NCBI GenBank assembly: GCA_014529385.2
Contig: CM043958.1
Location: 144,150,734-144,214,733 of the forward strand
DNA: 64,000 bases
DNA from: Adiantum capillus-veneris
Taxonomy: Eukaryota; Streptophyta; Polypodiopsida; Polypodiales; Pteridaceae
Direction of reading: 5' to 3'
The notes under the pieces are model-generated. The model worked only from the letters and a program-made list of their open reading frames with translations. It was not told the DNA's origin and made no database searches. This document shows positions 36,075 to 46,449 of the stretch, one piece after another. Numbering within the stretch: position 1 is the first letter of the stretch; every line of letters begins with the position of its first letter. A program made the translations under genes and the position numbers.

Positions 36075-36099
36075 AGAAAGTTGGACTCGCTTTTGGGCC
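36075..36099 (+). repeat. Left terminal inverted repeat
   Basis: 25 bp, starting AGAAAGTTGGACTCGCTTTT and ending GGGCC. It matches the reverse complement of 48049-48073 with one difference (G/A). Confidence 0.85.
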
Positions 36100-36388
36100 C
36101 TGTAAGAAGTTCCATGTCAGCTTAGAGAGAGAAAATGAAAACGTTAAATTGTGCATTTTATGTGATACTTTTTGCGCCAACAAAAAGCCAAGATGACATT
36201 CTTTGGTAGGTAGCCACCGTCTTTATCATTCTTATCCTTCATTCTCTTGTCAGGAATCCAACTAACCGTATGACTAATGATTTGAAATGCCATCTTACAA
36301 GTGTTCCCTCCAGAAATATAAGCCACACAAACTCTATCAACTCTAAGCATGAGAATATGGCCTTCCCTCCCAAAACCTGAGATATTTC

Positions 36389-39030
36389 ATGAGTTTTGAG
36401 TGTCTGTCTATTTTTCTATCAACTCAAGGAATGGAGAATGCTTCTTTTTCTGATGAAAACACCAATTTGAACTCGCAATCCTCAACCCCTTCATCTTTAA
36501 CACTTACCCAAGGAAAGAACACACATCATCTTCATGTTGATGTATTGCAAGAGTACGCACCGTTGCTGAAACATAGGAGGGAGTCTTTCTTATCTCAATG
36601 GGAGAAAGAACTTATAAGGACAAACAAGGAACATCATTTGGATTTGTGGACCGATGGGTCTATTTATCCAAAGGATCCTACGACAAATGCGCCACCTCCC
36701 TTTGCTAATATCATTAACCTCTTACATTTCACATGTGATGTTAAGGATGGGCTATTGGGATACACCGAACATTTGGAAATGAGAGGATTGAATGCAGAAA
36801 GGCAAAGAAACTTCCTGGCGATGGAGAACATGCAGTTGAAGAAACTTAATGAAGCATGCTCTCAAAAGATTTCATCAAACAAAGAGACAATCCAAGGCCT
36901 TGAGAAGAAGATCACAAGTTTGCAAGAGAAAGACACCGTGCTTGGTAGTCGAAAAATAAAACGAGATATGTGCAACATTGAGAACATGAAGATTGGTAGT
37001 GGTGGCCTGAAAAAATGAATACAAGATTTAAGGTAACTTGAAGTTTGTTTCTGCTTTTGTATCTTCAATGTGCTTCACTAAGAAACGGATACACTTTCTT
37101 ATACATGATCATAACACATGGTGCTTTTTTGGCAGGTCTTTACTACATCCAAACTTGAACGGTGTAGGCTTCAATGCCGGAGTCCATTATAGCCGTCTAG
37201 TTCCAAAAGAAGTAGTTGAAGAGATGATAACTCAGAAAAAATTTTGTAAGTTGAAAGGGAGGTTCCTTACCTCCTTCATGAACGAGAATCAATTGGAACC
37301 AATGGAAGTGCAATCAATACTTGATGAGAGTGGCATCTCGCAGATGGGATATAGGGCATTCTTCAAAGCATTAGCTAAAAAGCCTCAAAATAAACTACAA
37401 AGAGGATCACTGTTGCCAAAGTCATCACATGTAAAGGCTGCTCGCTGGCACGTAAACGATGAGGTGTTTGAGAAACTTGGGTCACCATTCCATATTGAAG
37501 CAACGTTCTTAGACAAGGGTGGCAAAGAGGTACAGTTTAACAAGCACAACAACCTCTTCGTTGATCTTGAAGCATTGCAAAGGTATGCAATTCACTTCTT
37601 TGACATCAGTCGAGAGGAGTGCGGTGGGGTTCTCAAGTTTGTTTTGAAGCTGGATGAGTGCGAGGTCCTGAAGAACAAGAAGTTGGAGAGAGTCACCATT
37701 ACCCTCATGAACAGAGCTCTGGATCCATCAATAACGAAAGAGGATCCATGATACTTCAACGTTGTGCAATGCGAAAACAACATTCTAACTCTAGGATCAT
37801 TTTAGGTATACTTAGTTCACTCTATAATAACAAAAATATTGATTATTTGGTTGTTGAGTTTGTGTTTTCATTTTTCACTGCAAGTTGATAAGAAAAATTT
37901 TAAAATCCTCAATTGGGTTTTTAGTAAAACCCAATTTCCTTCTATCATTAGTGAACAAAGAAACGGAGTTGTTCTTTTAGTGGAAGGATTTGGTGACTAT
38001 ACAGTGGAATGACACATGGCAGGTGACTTAAAGTCTCTTAAGTGTATGTACAACATAACACATGGAGCAGCTGTGGCAAATCCATGCTTATATTGCATGG
38101 CTGATGCACAATCTCTTGAGAGTGTGCAATGGAATAGAGCTCCCAACAGACATCTTCAAGATAAAATTTTTAGGCTAGTGCTTGATATTCCTCTGAGTAG
38201 AGTTCACGTATGTACGCTTCATGCACTCTGTCGAATAATTGAAAAGATGGTTCATTTGTACATATGTTTTGCATGGACATTAAAGCCAGAGAGTGAGTCA
38301 AAAAGAGTGATCAAAGCATTAGAGGGAGTGCTCTTAGACATTGGTTTGCATGGAGACAATGTCAAAATCGAAGAGGACCCTAAGATAAAGTTGTTACAAG
38401 GTACCTAGGAAAGCATCGATAGGCGGTGTGAAGGCCAGAAGGTTTCTTGGGTTTAGCCTCAAAGATACAGATAGAGAAGAGAGGAGAAACCTGTTCAAAA
38501 AATGGAAACATTTACATAAAGTTGTTAAAGACAATGCTGGTGGTGGGGCAATCCAAAATCACAAGGCGAACGTGTGGAAATCACTAGATAAAATTTTCCA
38601 CTACGTTGAACAGCATTCTTGGGACCAAAGTAAGCTCACATCATTTCAAGCAGCCTTGCTGGATTGGAAGAAGGCTTACCTTACAGAATGGGGGGGGCAA
38701 CATATCACACATTACATGGTGTGTTAGCATTCTATGTATACAAAAAAAAAAAATCAAATTGTACTCTATTGACCATTTTGTTTTATGTCAATGCAGCACA
38801 TATTGTTCAACCATGGTCCATATTTTTCCAAGACATACGTCTCACTATCAATATGGTCCACACAAGGCATGGAAAAAAACCACTACATGACAAGGACAGG
38901 TTATTTTAAGCACACTAGACATGGGGGAGGAAAGGATAAGGCCAATAGCCTATTAGAGTTACACCAATGAACTTATAGACGACTAATTGATAGAGCAAGG
39001 TAGAATGAGCTTCTTAAGAGTTCAGAAATT
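36389..39030 (+). pseudogene. Spliced DDE transposase-like gene
   Basis: Likely catalyses excision and insertion of this element. The N-terminal 209 codons (from 36389, or the internal Met at 36431) are polar and end in a coiled coil (about residues 140-190). Three DDE-type anchors follow: KLDECEV near 37650 (first Asp), AGDLKSLK near 38020 (second Asp) and STQGMEK near 38860 (Glu). Between them are CLYC, HVCTLHALCRIIEK and, near the end, a Tyr-Phe-Lys-His-Thr-Arg-His-Gly-Gly segment. GT-AG introns fit at 37033-37135 and 38719-38796; splicing the latter joins THYM to HILFNHGPYF in frame. A third is likely near 37800-37885. In-frame stops at 37016 and 38011, among others, disable it. The superfamily is not certain. 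Confidence 0.7.
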
Positions 39031-39660
39031 ACACGATCTTTACAACACATCCGCAAAGAGAAGAAATAGATGGCTTGGGGAAATTCAAATGCGGGGGAGC
39101 GCCATGCGAGGTGGCGACATTCACAAGTCAAGAGCGGGAGAAGATGGACTTGAGGGAGAAGATCGTTGTTTTTATCCTCTTCAATGCACCTTCTTCTTCT
39201 TCACTTTGTACTTCTTTGATGTGCAAGCTCTGTAGATGAGCTCATTCCTCTGTCGATGGTAGCTTCCCCACGGGCATCAAGCGTCTTCTTCCCCTCAAAA
39301 ACAGCCGCTTGTTGTATGTATCTAACCTCTCCCGGTCTTCAACCCCTGCAGCAAGAGCCTGAGCTGTTAGGACATGAAATAGGGGGCTCTAAGTGCTTGG
39401 CACCCATACCCAATGCCAAAGACACGTAGAGAAAACTATTTCTCAATCAGAATTAGTCTTTTTGTGTTTAGTGGGAGGGGGTGCCCACCACACAATCTTG
39501 TAATAACTTTCATTGCAAACAGTGGGAACTTTGCATTGTCCTCGGAGTATTCCTTGTGGTATATTATGATTTAAAAAAAATAGTAAAGCATTTATGGGCC
39601 GTAAGTGAGATGAGTACAATTGCCAAGTACTTGAATTGTTTCTACAAACCTTTTTGTGGT
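39031..39660. other. Intergenic stretch in the DNA transposon
   Basis: It may include the 3' end of the transposase gene. No clear ORF on either strand. The reading frames near 39080-39180 carry a charged + strand peptide with no recognisable motif. Confidence 0.35.
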
Positions 39661-40927
39661 TGAAATGCCCGATGTAGTGAGACAACGCCGCATCCTTGCC
39701 TTGTACTCCAGTGACAAGCCCTTACCGTGAGCCTCCCGCTCTTCTAAGGAAACTATCGTCATACACTAGCACCTGTCAACAAAAAGATTGATCATAATAT
39801 TTTACCACTGGGCCATCTCCAATACCATCTTAATGCCTTTAAAAATTACCATCTGATTCTCGTCCATTTCCAACATCGACCTTCCCCACAAGTGAATAGA
39901 CTGATTATTCATTACCTGAGCTCTGGGTGCCACGGGCCTATCCATGTTTTCCAAGCCGAGTTGTTTTGTTGTCGATGGAAACTACTCATCTGTTGGAAAA
40001 TTGGCCTCTCCGGACTTCGCTTCATTGAATGTATCTTTGATCAGTTTCCATCATGAAGTAAATTGTGAGTCGTGGACAACTGTGTGAGCAATAAGATGTT
40101 GGTCCACTCCATCATCATCCATAAATCCCCTGTCTGCCTCACAAAAATTTGCAATTGTAGTTAGGCAGTAGTCCTCCCATATATTCAGCTCATGCATGAT
40201 ATCTATGAGCAGAACGTAGAGGGTGTCGCTCGCCATAGCAAAGCTAGGAGCGCAATTAAGAGGCAAAGTCACTTCCTTATTTGGGCTTTCTTGCTTGCAT
40301 CCTAATGCTGCATCCTCAAGAGAAGCAAGAGTTAAGCCCGCATCAAATGTTTTCTTTAATACCTCTACCTTCTCTTCTTTGGGTCAAACTACACCTCCAC
40401 ATACTCTACCTCTTCCTCCAGCGCCAATGGACAACTACCAAAAGTTGTTGAGACTGGGAAGTCTCTGACTCACCATCTGTCTGCAAGTACAAGTAGCAGA
40501 CAAAAGCGTGATAGAATTCCACTAAGTGACACCTTTTTAAGTGCTTCATACACCTGTCTTGTACAAGCAGTGCATTGGAGGGACACTTTTCTAGACAGTA
40601 ATTTAGTCTCCTTGAAGCACTCTTGTCACGGTCAAGGTCGGTTGGGTGCACATATCTCATGCCATCAATTGTCATGGAATTGTCACAAATGACTGCCTCA
40701 TACTATTGCAAATGGGTTTGTAGGTACTCAAATAAGCAATCTATGATCCTCTGTATAGAAAACTCTGCATTAAACATTCCTGATAGTTCTGATGCACGGT
40801 GATGAGCACGGGTGTTGTATAAGAACGTGAATAGTTTTTCTTCACATGTATCGTCGCCCACATCGTCTGTCTCTAGGACTATGATCCCCATGACTGAAAG
40901 AACAAGAAAGCCAAAACTACTATTCAA
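39661..40927 (-). pseudogene. Unrecognised minus-strand gene in the DNA transposon
   Basis: Coding-like pieces run from 40927 (MNSSFGFLVLSVMGIIVLET) through 40703, then 40675-40406 (RRLNYCLEKCPSNALLVQD), 40272-40051 (TLYVLLIDIMHELNIWEDYC) and about 40020-39830 (LGLENMDRPVAPRAQ, then WGRSMLEMDENQ). Some breaks may be introns, others are stops. I recognise no family. It is divergent from the histone-like gene, with the duplication and hairpin array lying between them. Its 5' end lies inside a duplicated block, so the start is uncertain. Confidence 0.4.
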
Positions 40928-41525
40928 AATTGGTATGTATTTGGTGTCATAATCAAGCGGATATTGAGCCTCGAGTATCCCTCAAGGTCTCTAACCACTT
41001 GGTTGTGTCCCATGCGCTAATTTCATAATAGGTGACGTCACTTGAGTCAGAACCAGGAAAATAGGGGCGCCAAGAATCTTCGAAGGGCCCTATTCACTTG
41101 GTTTTGACCCAAGTTGAATTAACATTGTACCAACGTCCATTGGGAATAAGTGGATTGGAACAAATAATTTAATGTTATCAGTAAATGCTCTGTATCCTTG
41201 CCCATATCATCTATCTCCAGGACTATGATCCCCATGACTGGAAAAAAAAGCAAGCCAAAACTACTATTCAAAATTGGTATATATTTGGTGTCATAACCGA
41301 GCGAACATTGAGCCTCGAGTATCCCTCAAGGTCTCTGTTCGCTTGGTTCTATCCCGTGTGCTAATGTCATAATAGGTGATGTCACTTGAGTCAGAACCAG
41401 GAGAATAGGGGCCCCAAGAATCTTTGAAGGGCCCTATTCGCTTGGTTCTGACCCAAGCTGAATTTACATTGTACCCATTTAGAATAGGTGGATTGGAACA
41501 GAGCATTTAATGTTATCAGTAAAAG
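40870..41525. repeat. Direct duplication of about 310 bp, offset 343 bp
   Basis: The block starting TAGGACTATGATCCCCATGA near 40873 repeats from about 41216 and extends to the ATTTAATGTTATCAGTAAA segment in both copies. Each copy contains an imperfect hairpin with arms related to those of the array at 42505-43575 (41044-41110 and 41388-41454). The first copy overlaps the 5' end of the minus-strand gene, so this may be a duplicated promoter. Confidence 0.85.
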
Positions 41526-41743
41526 GTATATAGGCCTACTCACTCACTATGCCCAAACATAGCATTGAATAACAACTCAGGCACGATCACATAAGGAGTA
41601 ATTATTCCAACCATGCGGTGAGAGACTTCTAATCTTACCCTAACGACCACTTTGGCCCTTCGAGTGTTGTTACCCTTGTGCTCTAATCCCATAACACAGT
41701 GGCTTCGGTGCGCACACAGTTAACATCACACATGCAGGGGGGG

Positions 41744-41745
<2 letters not shown>

Positions 41746-41792
<47 letters not shown>
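41746..41792. repeat. (GA)n microsatellite
   Basis: GA run following a G9-10 tract. Reverse-strand Leu-Ser ORFs across it are artefacts. Confidence 0.95.
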
Positions 41793-41800
<8 letters not shown>

Positions 41801-42504
41801 GGAGAAAGAACCTATCTCAACAATATCCAATGGTGCCGAGTTGGATGGTGATGTCGCAGGTTGCTGAGAGAAAGAACCAAAAGGTGGCCAGGAGGAAAAG
41901 AAACAAAAGGCGAAGGCCAGGGCAATGGTGATGCGGCAGAGCAAAGGACTCAAACCAGTGGAGGTTGCTCAATGCAAGATCGTGAGAGGTGGCCAAGGGG
42001 AAGAGTGCAGAAAAGGTGAAGGAAAGGGCGATCTGTTTGTTCTACTTAGAGATGGAGATGGAGACTGCAACGGAGATCGGCGTCTGACTCTAAACAGTCA
42101 CTCAAAAAAGGCACGTGGGTTGTGCTCACAAGGACACCTAGTAATAAACGGGCTCAGATTCCCATGCAGTACGATCTACCAACCACAATCTCGGGTGTAA
42201 TCATGCACATAAGTGAAGTTGTCACCCTCGCCAAGGTAAGCATTCTAAGTTTAGAGGCAATACCCTGCCAAACATTTTAACTATACCCTTGTCCCAGATG
42301 AGCACTCTTCTGCCTCTTTTCGCATCCTCTACTGCCACCGTTTTAACTTTGCCCCCGTCGACGCTACACGGTAAGCAAACCATCTCTTTTGTGCTCCCAA
42401 CCACTTTTGTGCATCTCCTCTTACTCTCTAGTACTCCTCCTTTTCCATGTCCTCCTCTTACTCCTGTTCTGCAATGCTTTAGGGACGCAAAACTCTACAC
42501 ACAA
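41793..42504. other. Spacer between the GA tract and the hairpin array
   Basis: Short overlapping ORFs on both strands (for example + 41925-42200 and - 42222-42404), none with a recognisable motif or clear coding bias. It may contain exons of the flanking genes, but nothing supports this directly. Confidence 0.3.
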
Positions 42505-43575
42505 TGAAGAGGTATGCTACTACACTTTTGTGCACTTGTATTTTGTGTAGTCAGTACCAAGCGAATAAGGGAAGGTAAACTCTATTCGTTGCATGTGTTC
42601 GCTTGGTATTGACCATCGTATTTATTAAAAAAGTTTGCTATTACACTTTTCTTAGGTCAATACCGAGCGAATAAGGGAAGGTAAACCCTGTTTGTTGCAC
42701 CTGTTTGCTTGGTACTGACCTCAGAAAATATTAATGATGTTTGCTATTACACTTTTCTGAGCTCGGTACCAAGCGAATAAGGGAAGGAAAACTCTGTTCG
42801 TTGCACCTGTTTTCTTGGTACTGACCTCAGAAAATATAAATGATGTTTGCTATTACACTTTTTTGAGGTCAGTACCAAGCGGATAAGGGAAGGTAAACCC
42901 TGTTTGTTGCACCTATTCTCTTGGTATTGACCTTAAAAAATATTAATGATGTTTGCTATTACACTTTTCTGAGGTCAGTACCAAGCGAATAAGGGAAGGC
43001 AAACTCTGTTCGTTGCACCTGTTCGCTTGGTACTGACCTCAAAAAATATAAATGATGTTTGCTATTACACTTTTTTGAGGTCAATACCAAGCAAATAAGG
43101 GAAGGTAAACCCTGTTTGTTGCACCTATTCGCTTGGTACTGACCTCAAAAAATATTAATGATGTTTGCTATTACACTTTTCTGAGGTCAGTACCAAGCAA
43201 ATAAGGGAAGGAAAACTATGTTCATTTCACCTGTTTGCTTGGTACTGACCTCAAAAAATATAAATGATGTTTGCTATTACACTTTTCTGATGTCAGTACC
43301 AAGTGAATTAGGGAAGGTAAACTCTGTTCGTTGCACTTGTTCGCTTGGTACTGACCTCAAAAAATATAAATGATGTTTTCTATTACACTTTTTTGAGGTC
43401 AGTACCAAGCGAATAAGGGAAGGTAACTCTGTTTGTTGCACATGTTCACTTGGTACTGACCATCGTCTTTATTTATGATGTTTTCTATTATACTTTTCTG
43501 AGGTCAATACCAAGCGAGTAGAGGCAATACAACCGTATTTAGTGCACTTCTTTGCTTCGTGCTGACCCTAGAAAT
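42505..43575. repeat. Array of about ten 106-bp hairpin-forming repeats
   Basis: Units beginning TTTGCTATTACACTTTT start at 42634, 42740, 42846, 42952, 43058, 43164 and 43270, a constant 106-bp period, with TTTTCTATTA variants at 43376 and 43480 and a diverged first unit near 42510. Each unit holds two opposed arms. In the unit at 42952 they are perfect over 19 bp: GAGGTCAGTACCAAGCGAA (42971-42989) and its reverse complement (43022-43040), with a 32-base loop. The array ends about 60 bp upstream of the histone H3-like start codon. Confidence 0.95.
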
Positions 43576-43631
43576 CCTATGTCCCTTGTGCAACAAATGA
43601 TATATCGTCTTCTGTTATGCTATTTGTAGAG

Positions 43632-44512
43632 ATGCCTCGTGCAAAGGCCACGCCTAGAAGGGCAACATGTGACTCTTTGAATGGTCAAGCAAGAAGACAC
43701 CGATATGAGGCGCACAAAGGTGTACTGCAAGAGCTACGAAGGATCAAATGACACGTGCAATCGGCCATTCCACGTCTTCCTTTCCAACGAGTAGTGCGAG
43801 AGATTTGCGAGCAATGGAGAGTCGACGTGCGATGGCCCGGGCCAGCATTGCACTTCTCTGCCTGCAAGAAATTGCAAAAGACTACCTCGTTGAATTCTTC
43901 AGCGAGGATGGATATATCTTGACTGCCCATGCACACCGCGTTACTATCATGCCACGGGATTTTGATACTCTTCAGAGGCTGTGCTTCCGCTACAATGGGT
44001 TGCTTCAGCTAGTACCTATCCAGGATAGTAGAACCATGGATATTCTAAACATCCCCCCTCTCCATCCTCGTGCACGACAGACAGAGCCTTCTAGGGCTGG
44101 ATTAAATAGCAGAAGGACACGATCATGGGTCGAGAGGAATGAAATAGATGGGCACGCTGAGCCAACTGATGAGGGGCATGAGCAGGCCAGGGTGGACCCT
44201 GAGGCGGTCGTTGAAGAAATAGAGACATTTATGGAGGAACCAGTTATGAAGGAAAATGAGCAAGGCATGGAGGATCCGGAGCCTATGCATGTAAGGGAGG
44301 ATCCTGTGCCTGTAAGGGAGGAGCCCTTGCCTGTTAGGGAGGAGCCTATGCCTTCTAGGGAGGAGCCTTTTCCATTAAGGGAGGAGACTGAGGCAGCCAA
44401 GGATAAAGCTCAAGAAAGGCAAGGGAAAGGCTCTCCTTCACAAGGGCCATCCAACGAGGAGCCTTTATCAGAGGAGTTGATTATTTTAGAGCAAATCAAC
44501 GAAGAGAATTAA
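43632..44512 (+). pseudogene. Divergent histone H3-like gene with acidic C-terminal tail
   Basis: From the ATG at 43632 (MPRAKATPRRATC, like an H3 tail) the frame gives RHRYEAHKGVLQELRRIK, then a TGA at 43749. The same frame continues HVQSAIPRLPFQRVVREICE and VDVRW, matching the H3 alphaN and alpha1 segment. Near 43835 the reading shifts to a second frame, open to 44512: ALLCLQEIAKDYLVEFF, then HAHRVTIMPRDFDTLQRL, matching alpha2 and alpha3. LPFQR-VREI is typical of canonical H3, whereas DYLV, the RW in loop 1 and KDF-like RDF recall centromeric H3. H3 normally stops soon after alpha3; here about 170 further residues follow, acidic, with degenerate VREEPLP/VREEPMP repeats. It lies between the hairpin array and the Ulp1-like gene. 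One nonsense and one frameshift make this copy inactive, unless a start at 43748 produces a truncated protein. Confidence 0.75.
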
Positions 44513-44658
44513 GAGGAGTTGCATGCACAGATACTGTTGCCTAGAAGGTCAGAGGAGGCCTGCATTTTCAACCTTGATCAACAAGACTTCCTGTGCATGC
44601 ACAGTTTCTCCAACTCCAACGCAACGGATGCGGTCGTCAACATTGCTTTCTGGTACTT

Positions 44659-44988
44659 CTCAAGCTCTTTATAAGTCATGCTTGGTTCATTAAATGGCTC
44701 ACTTTCTCTAAGACATCAATACCAAGCGAGTCAGTGGCTTATGGAATTGGATAGTGATACCACTCGCTCGAATTGACCCATGTCTTTGTGACAATCTTCG
44801 TTAACGTTGTTGTGTTACGTCTCAAGTTTTTCTTTATAAGTCACTCTTGGTTCATTAGATGGATCACTACCACTAAGACATGGGTCAATACCAAGCGAGT
44901 CAGTGGCTTATGGAATTCGATAGCTGCCCCAATCGCTCGGTATGGACTCATGGGTTTGTGGCAGTGACAGCCCGCTGAAATATCTTAA
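44659..44988. repeat. 165-bp direct duplication carrying two hairpins
   Basis: CTCAAG near 44659 to 44823 repeats as 44824-44988, offset 165 bp. Each copy holds an imperfect inverted repeat (44711-44785 and 44877-44953) with arms containing TCAATACCAAGCGAG, the same core as in the 106-bp array. It lies between the histone-like gene and the Ulp1-like gene and may be the promoter of the latter. Confidence 0.8.
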
Positions 44989-45059
44989 TTTTAATCTCTT
45001 CCATTGATTCATGTTAGGCACGCTATCTCGCTTCTGTCCGCTGAGGTTCAAAAAAATAT

Positions 45060-45640
45060 ACGTAACAGATCCACTGATCTCACCTATGCTACAGAACAAC
45101 GGATTTTCCTTTTTGGCTCTGATGGGTTGGTTTAGCAGAGTCAATTTTGATCTAGCACGTTTTTTGGTCACTGCATACAATCAATCGTGAGTTTCTTCTT
45201 GCCTTGTAAAAACCATGTTGGATTTAGGATATTTCTCCTCATCTTTGATGGTTTTGGTGTAGGGATCATTGGAGTCTGTTGTTATTTGACATTGAAGATA
45301 AGATTGTATACTACGCAAACCCGGGGCAAAGCAGGTTGTTTCACGGTCGTGTAAAAACGTAAGGCACATGTGGTTACACTTGGAAGTAGTGTCTCTTTGT
45401 AATGTGTTACTGACTCAAGTGATTATGTATGTAGTGCCGCGAAAAAACTTGTATGCTATGTAGAGCATGTTTTGTTAGAACATGATCTAGGGACTACCAT
45501 CTGGCACAAACGGGTAATCGTGCCCATACAGGTTGATGACTATAGCTGTGGTTAGCTGAATGCCTTGTTGCTCCTCAGTCAAATTTTGGATGTACCAAAC
45601 GTAATTAATCGTGTTGTTTCATTGTTTGTTTGCTGCAACG
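45060..45640 (+). pseudogene. Ulp1-like (C48) cysteine protease gene with introns
   Basis: Ulp1-family enzymes cleave SUMO-like modifiers and are known passengers of plant transposons. An exon with FLALMGWFSRVNFDLARFLV ends at 45186 before a consensus donor GTGAGT; the acceptor TGTAG ends at 45262. Joining gives SDHWSLLLFDIEDKIVYYAN, the catalytic His segment (HWxLLxFD). A further intron or break lies around 45352-45410. Then comes KRVIVPIQVDDYSCG (45505-45560), with the oxyanion Gln and catalytic Cys of the family, followed at once by TAG and then LNALLLLSQILDVPN. All catalytic positions are present, but the stop beside the Cys truncates the product. The N-terminal limit is not defined. Confidence 0.75.
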
Positions 45641-45881
45641 TTTGTATTAAAAGAAGCAACATCTTTACTTACTTTCCTATTATCACGCTTCTATAGGACT
45701 TCAATTACATAACTACACCCCCAACGATGTGCGACATTGTTCTATAATGGCCATCCATCATATTATAATCTCGGTAAAGAGACGTACAAGAGAGAAAGAC
45801 GCGAGAGATGAGGAGTTCGAATAGGGTCGCATTGACGAAATGACGCAGCGCTATAATTAGACTCAAGGAGAGGTTTGAAAT

Positions 45882-46220
45882 ATGCAAGAAGCAATAAATC
45901 AATATTATTTGGACGACGCAAAAGTAGAGAAATGGGCTACACATCATCGGAAAGATCAAGAACAGAGGGAAGCTTCACAGGTGCAAGATACATGGGAAGC
46001 CATGGAAGAGGCCCATGATTTTGAACGACGTGAAAGGATGCCCGAGACCAACATCCCCCGAGGCAGAAGCAGCAGTAATCGGGGAAGAGGGCAAGGGAGC
46101 AGTGGCAGCAACCGGGGGAGAGGGCAGGGGACCAGTGGCAGCAACCACCAGAGAGGACAGGGGACCACTGGCACAAACCGCGGGAGAGGACAGGGGAGCA
46201 GTAGGGAAAGGGAGCAATAA
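45882..46220 (+). CDS. Arg-Gly-rich ORF in the DNA transposon
   Basis: 112 codons. The first 60 residues are charged and probably helical (Gln, Glu, Lys, Asp). From about residue 60 the sequence RGRSSSNRGRGQGSSGSNRG and its copies form four to five repeats of the type NRGRGQG-(S/T)-(S/T). RG/RGG tails usually bind RNA or nucleic acids. Upstream (45780-45870) a charged stretch in the same orientation with two stops may be an earlier exon, so this could be the C-terminal part of the Ulp1-like gene or a separate gene. Too little is conserved to choose. Confidence 0.5.
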   Translation: MQEAINQYYLDDAKVEKWATHHRKDQEQREASQVQDTWEAMEEAHDFERRERMPETNIPRGRSSSNRGRGQGSSGSNRGRGQGTSGSNHQRGQGTTGTNRGRGQGSSREREQ

Positions 46221-46449
46221 CTTGTATACATCTTGACAGAAACAACACAATTTGTAAAGTTTTGAGACAGTGGAAAATGTACATTTTTAAACATTGTTTG
46301 AGCGGCACAAAATGTCTCTGTATTAGTCATTTTGAAGAGTACATCATGGTTTGCATGGCATCAAAGCTCATTGCATGCACAAGGTATGTGACCTAGCTTC
46401 CAGTGGAAGCAATTAAGTGAAGTGTATTTGAGAGTGACTCCTTGCACAA
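46221..46449. other. Intergenic, convergent gene ends
   Basis: The ends of the + strand Arg-Gly-rich ORF and the - strand gene approach here. No other feature. Confidence 0.3.

Noticed and set aside
42505-43575. CRISPR array
   Set aside because: The repeats are head-to-tail 106-bp units without unique spacers, in a plant transposon with no cas genes. It is a tandem repeat array.
44005-44400. 131-codon - strand ORF with Gly-Ser-Ser-Leu repeats
   Set aside because: Antisense shadow of the VREEP repeat tail of the histone-like gene.
45937-46330. Pro/Cys-rich - strand ORFs
   Set aside because: Three antisense frames over the Arg-Gly repeat region; the repeat makes all frames open.
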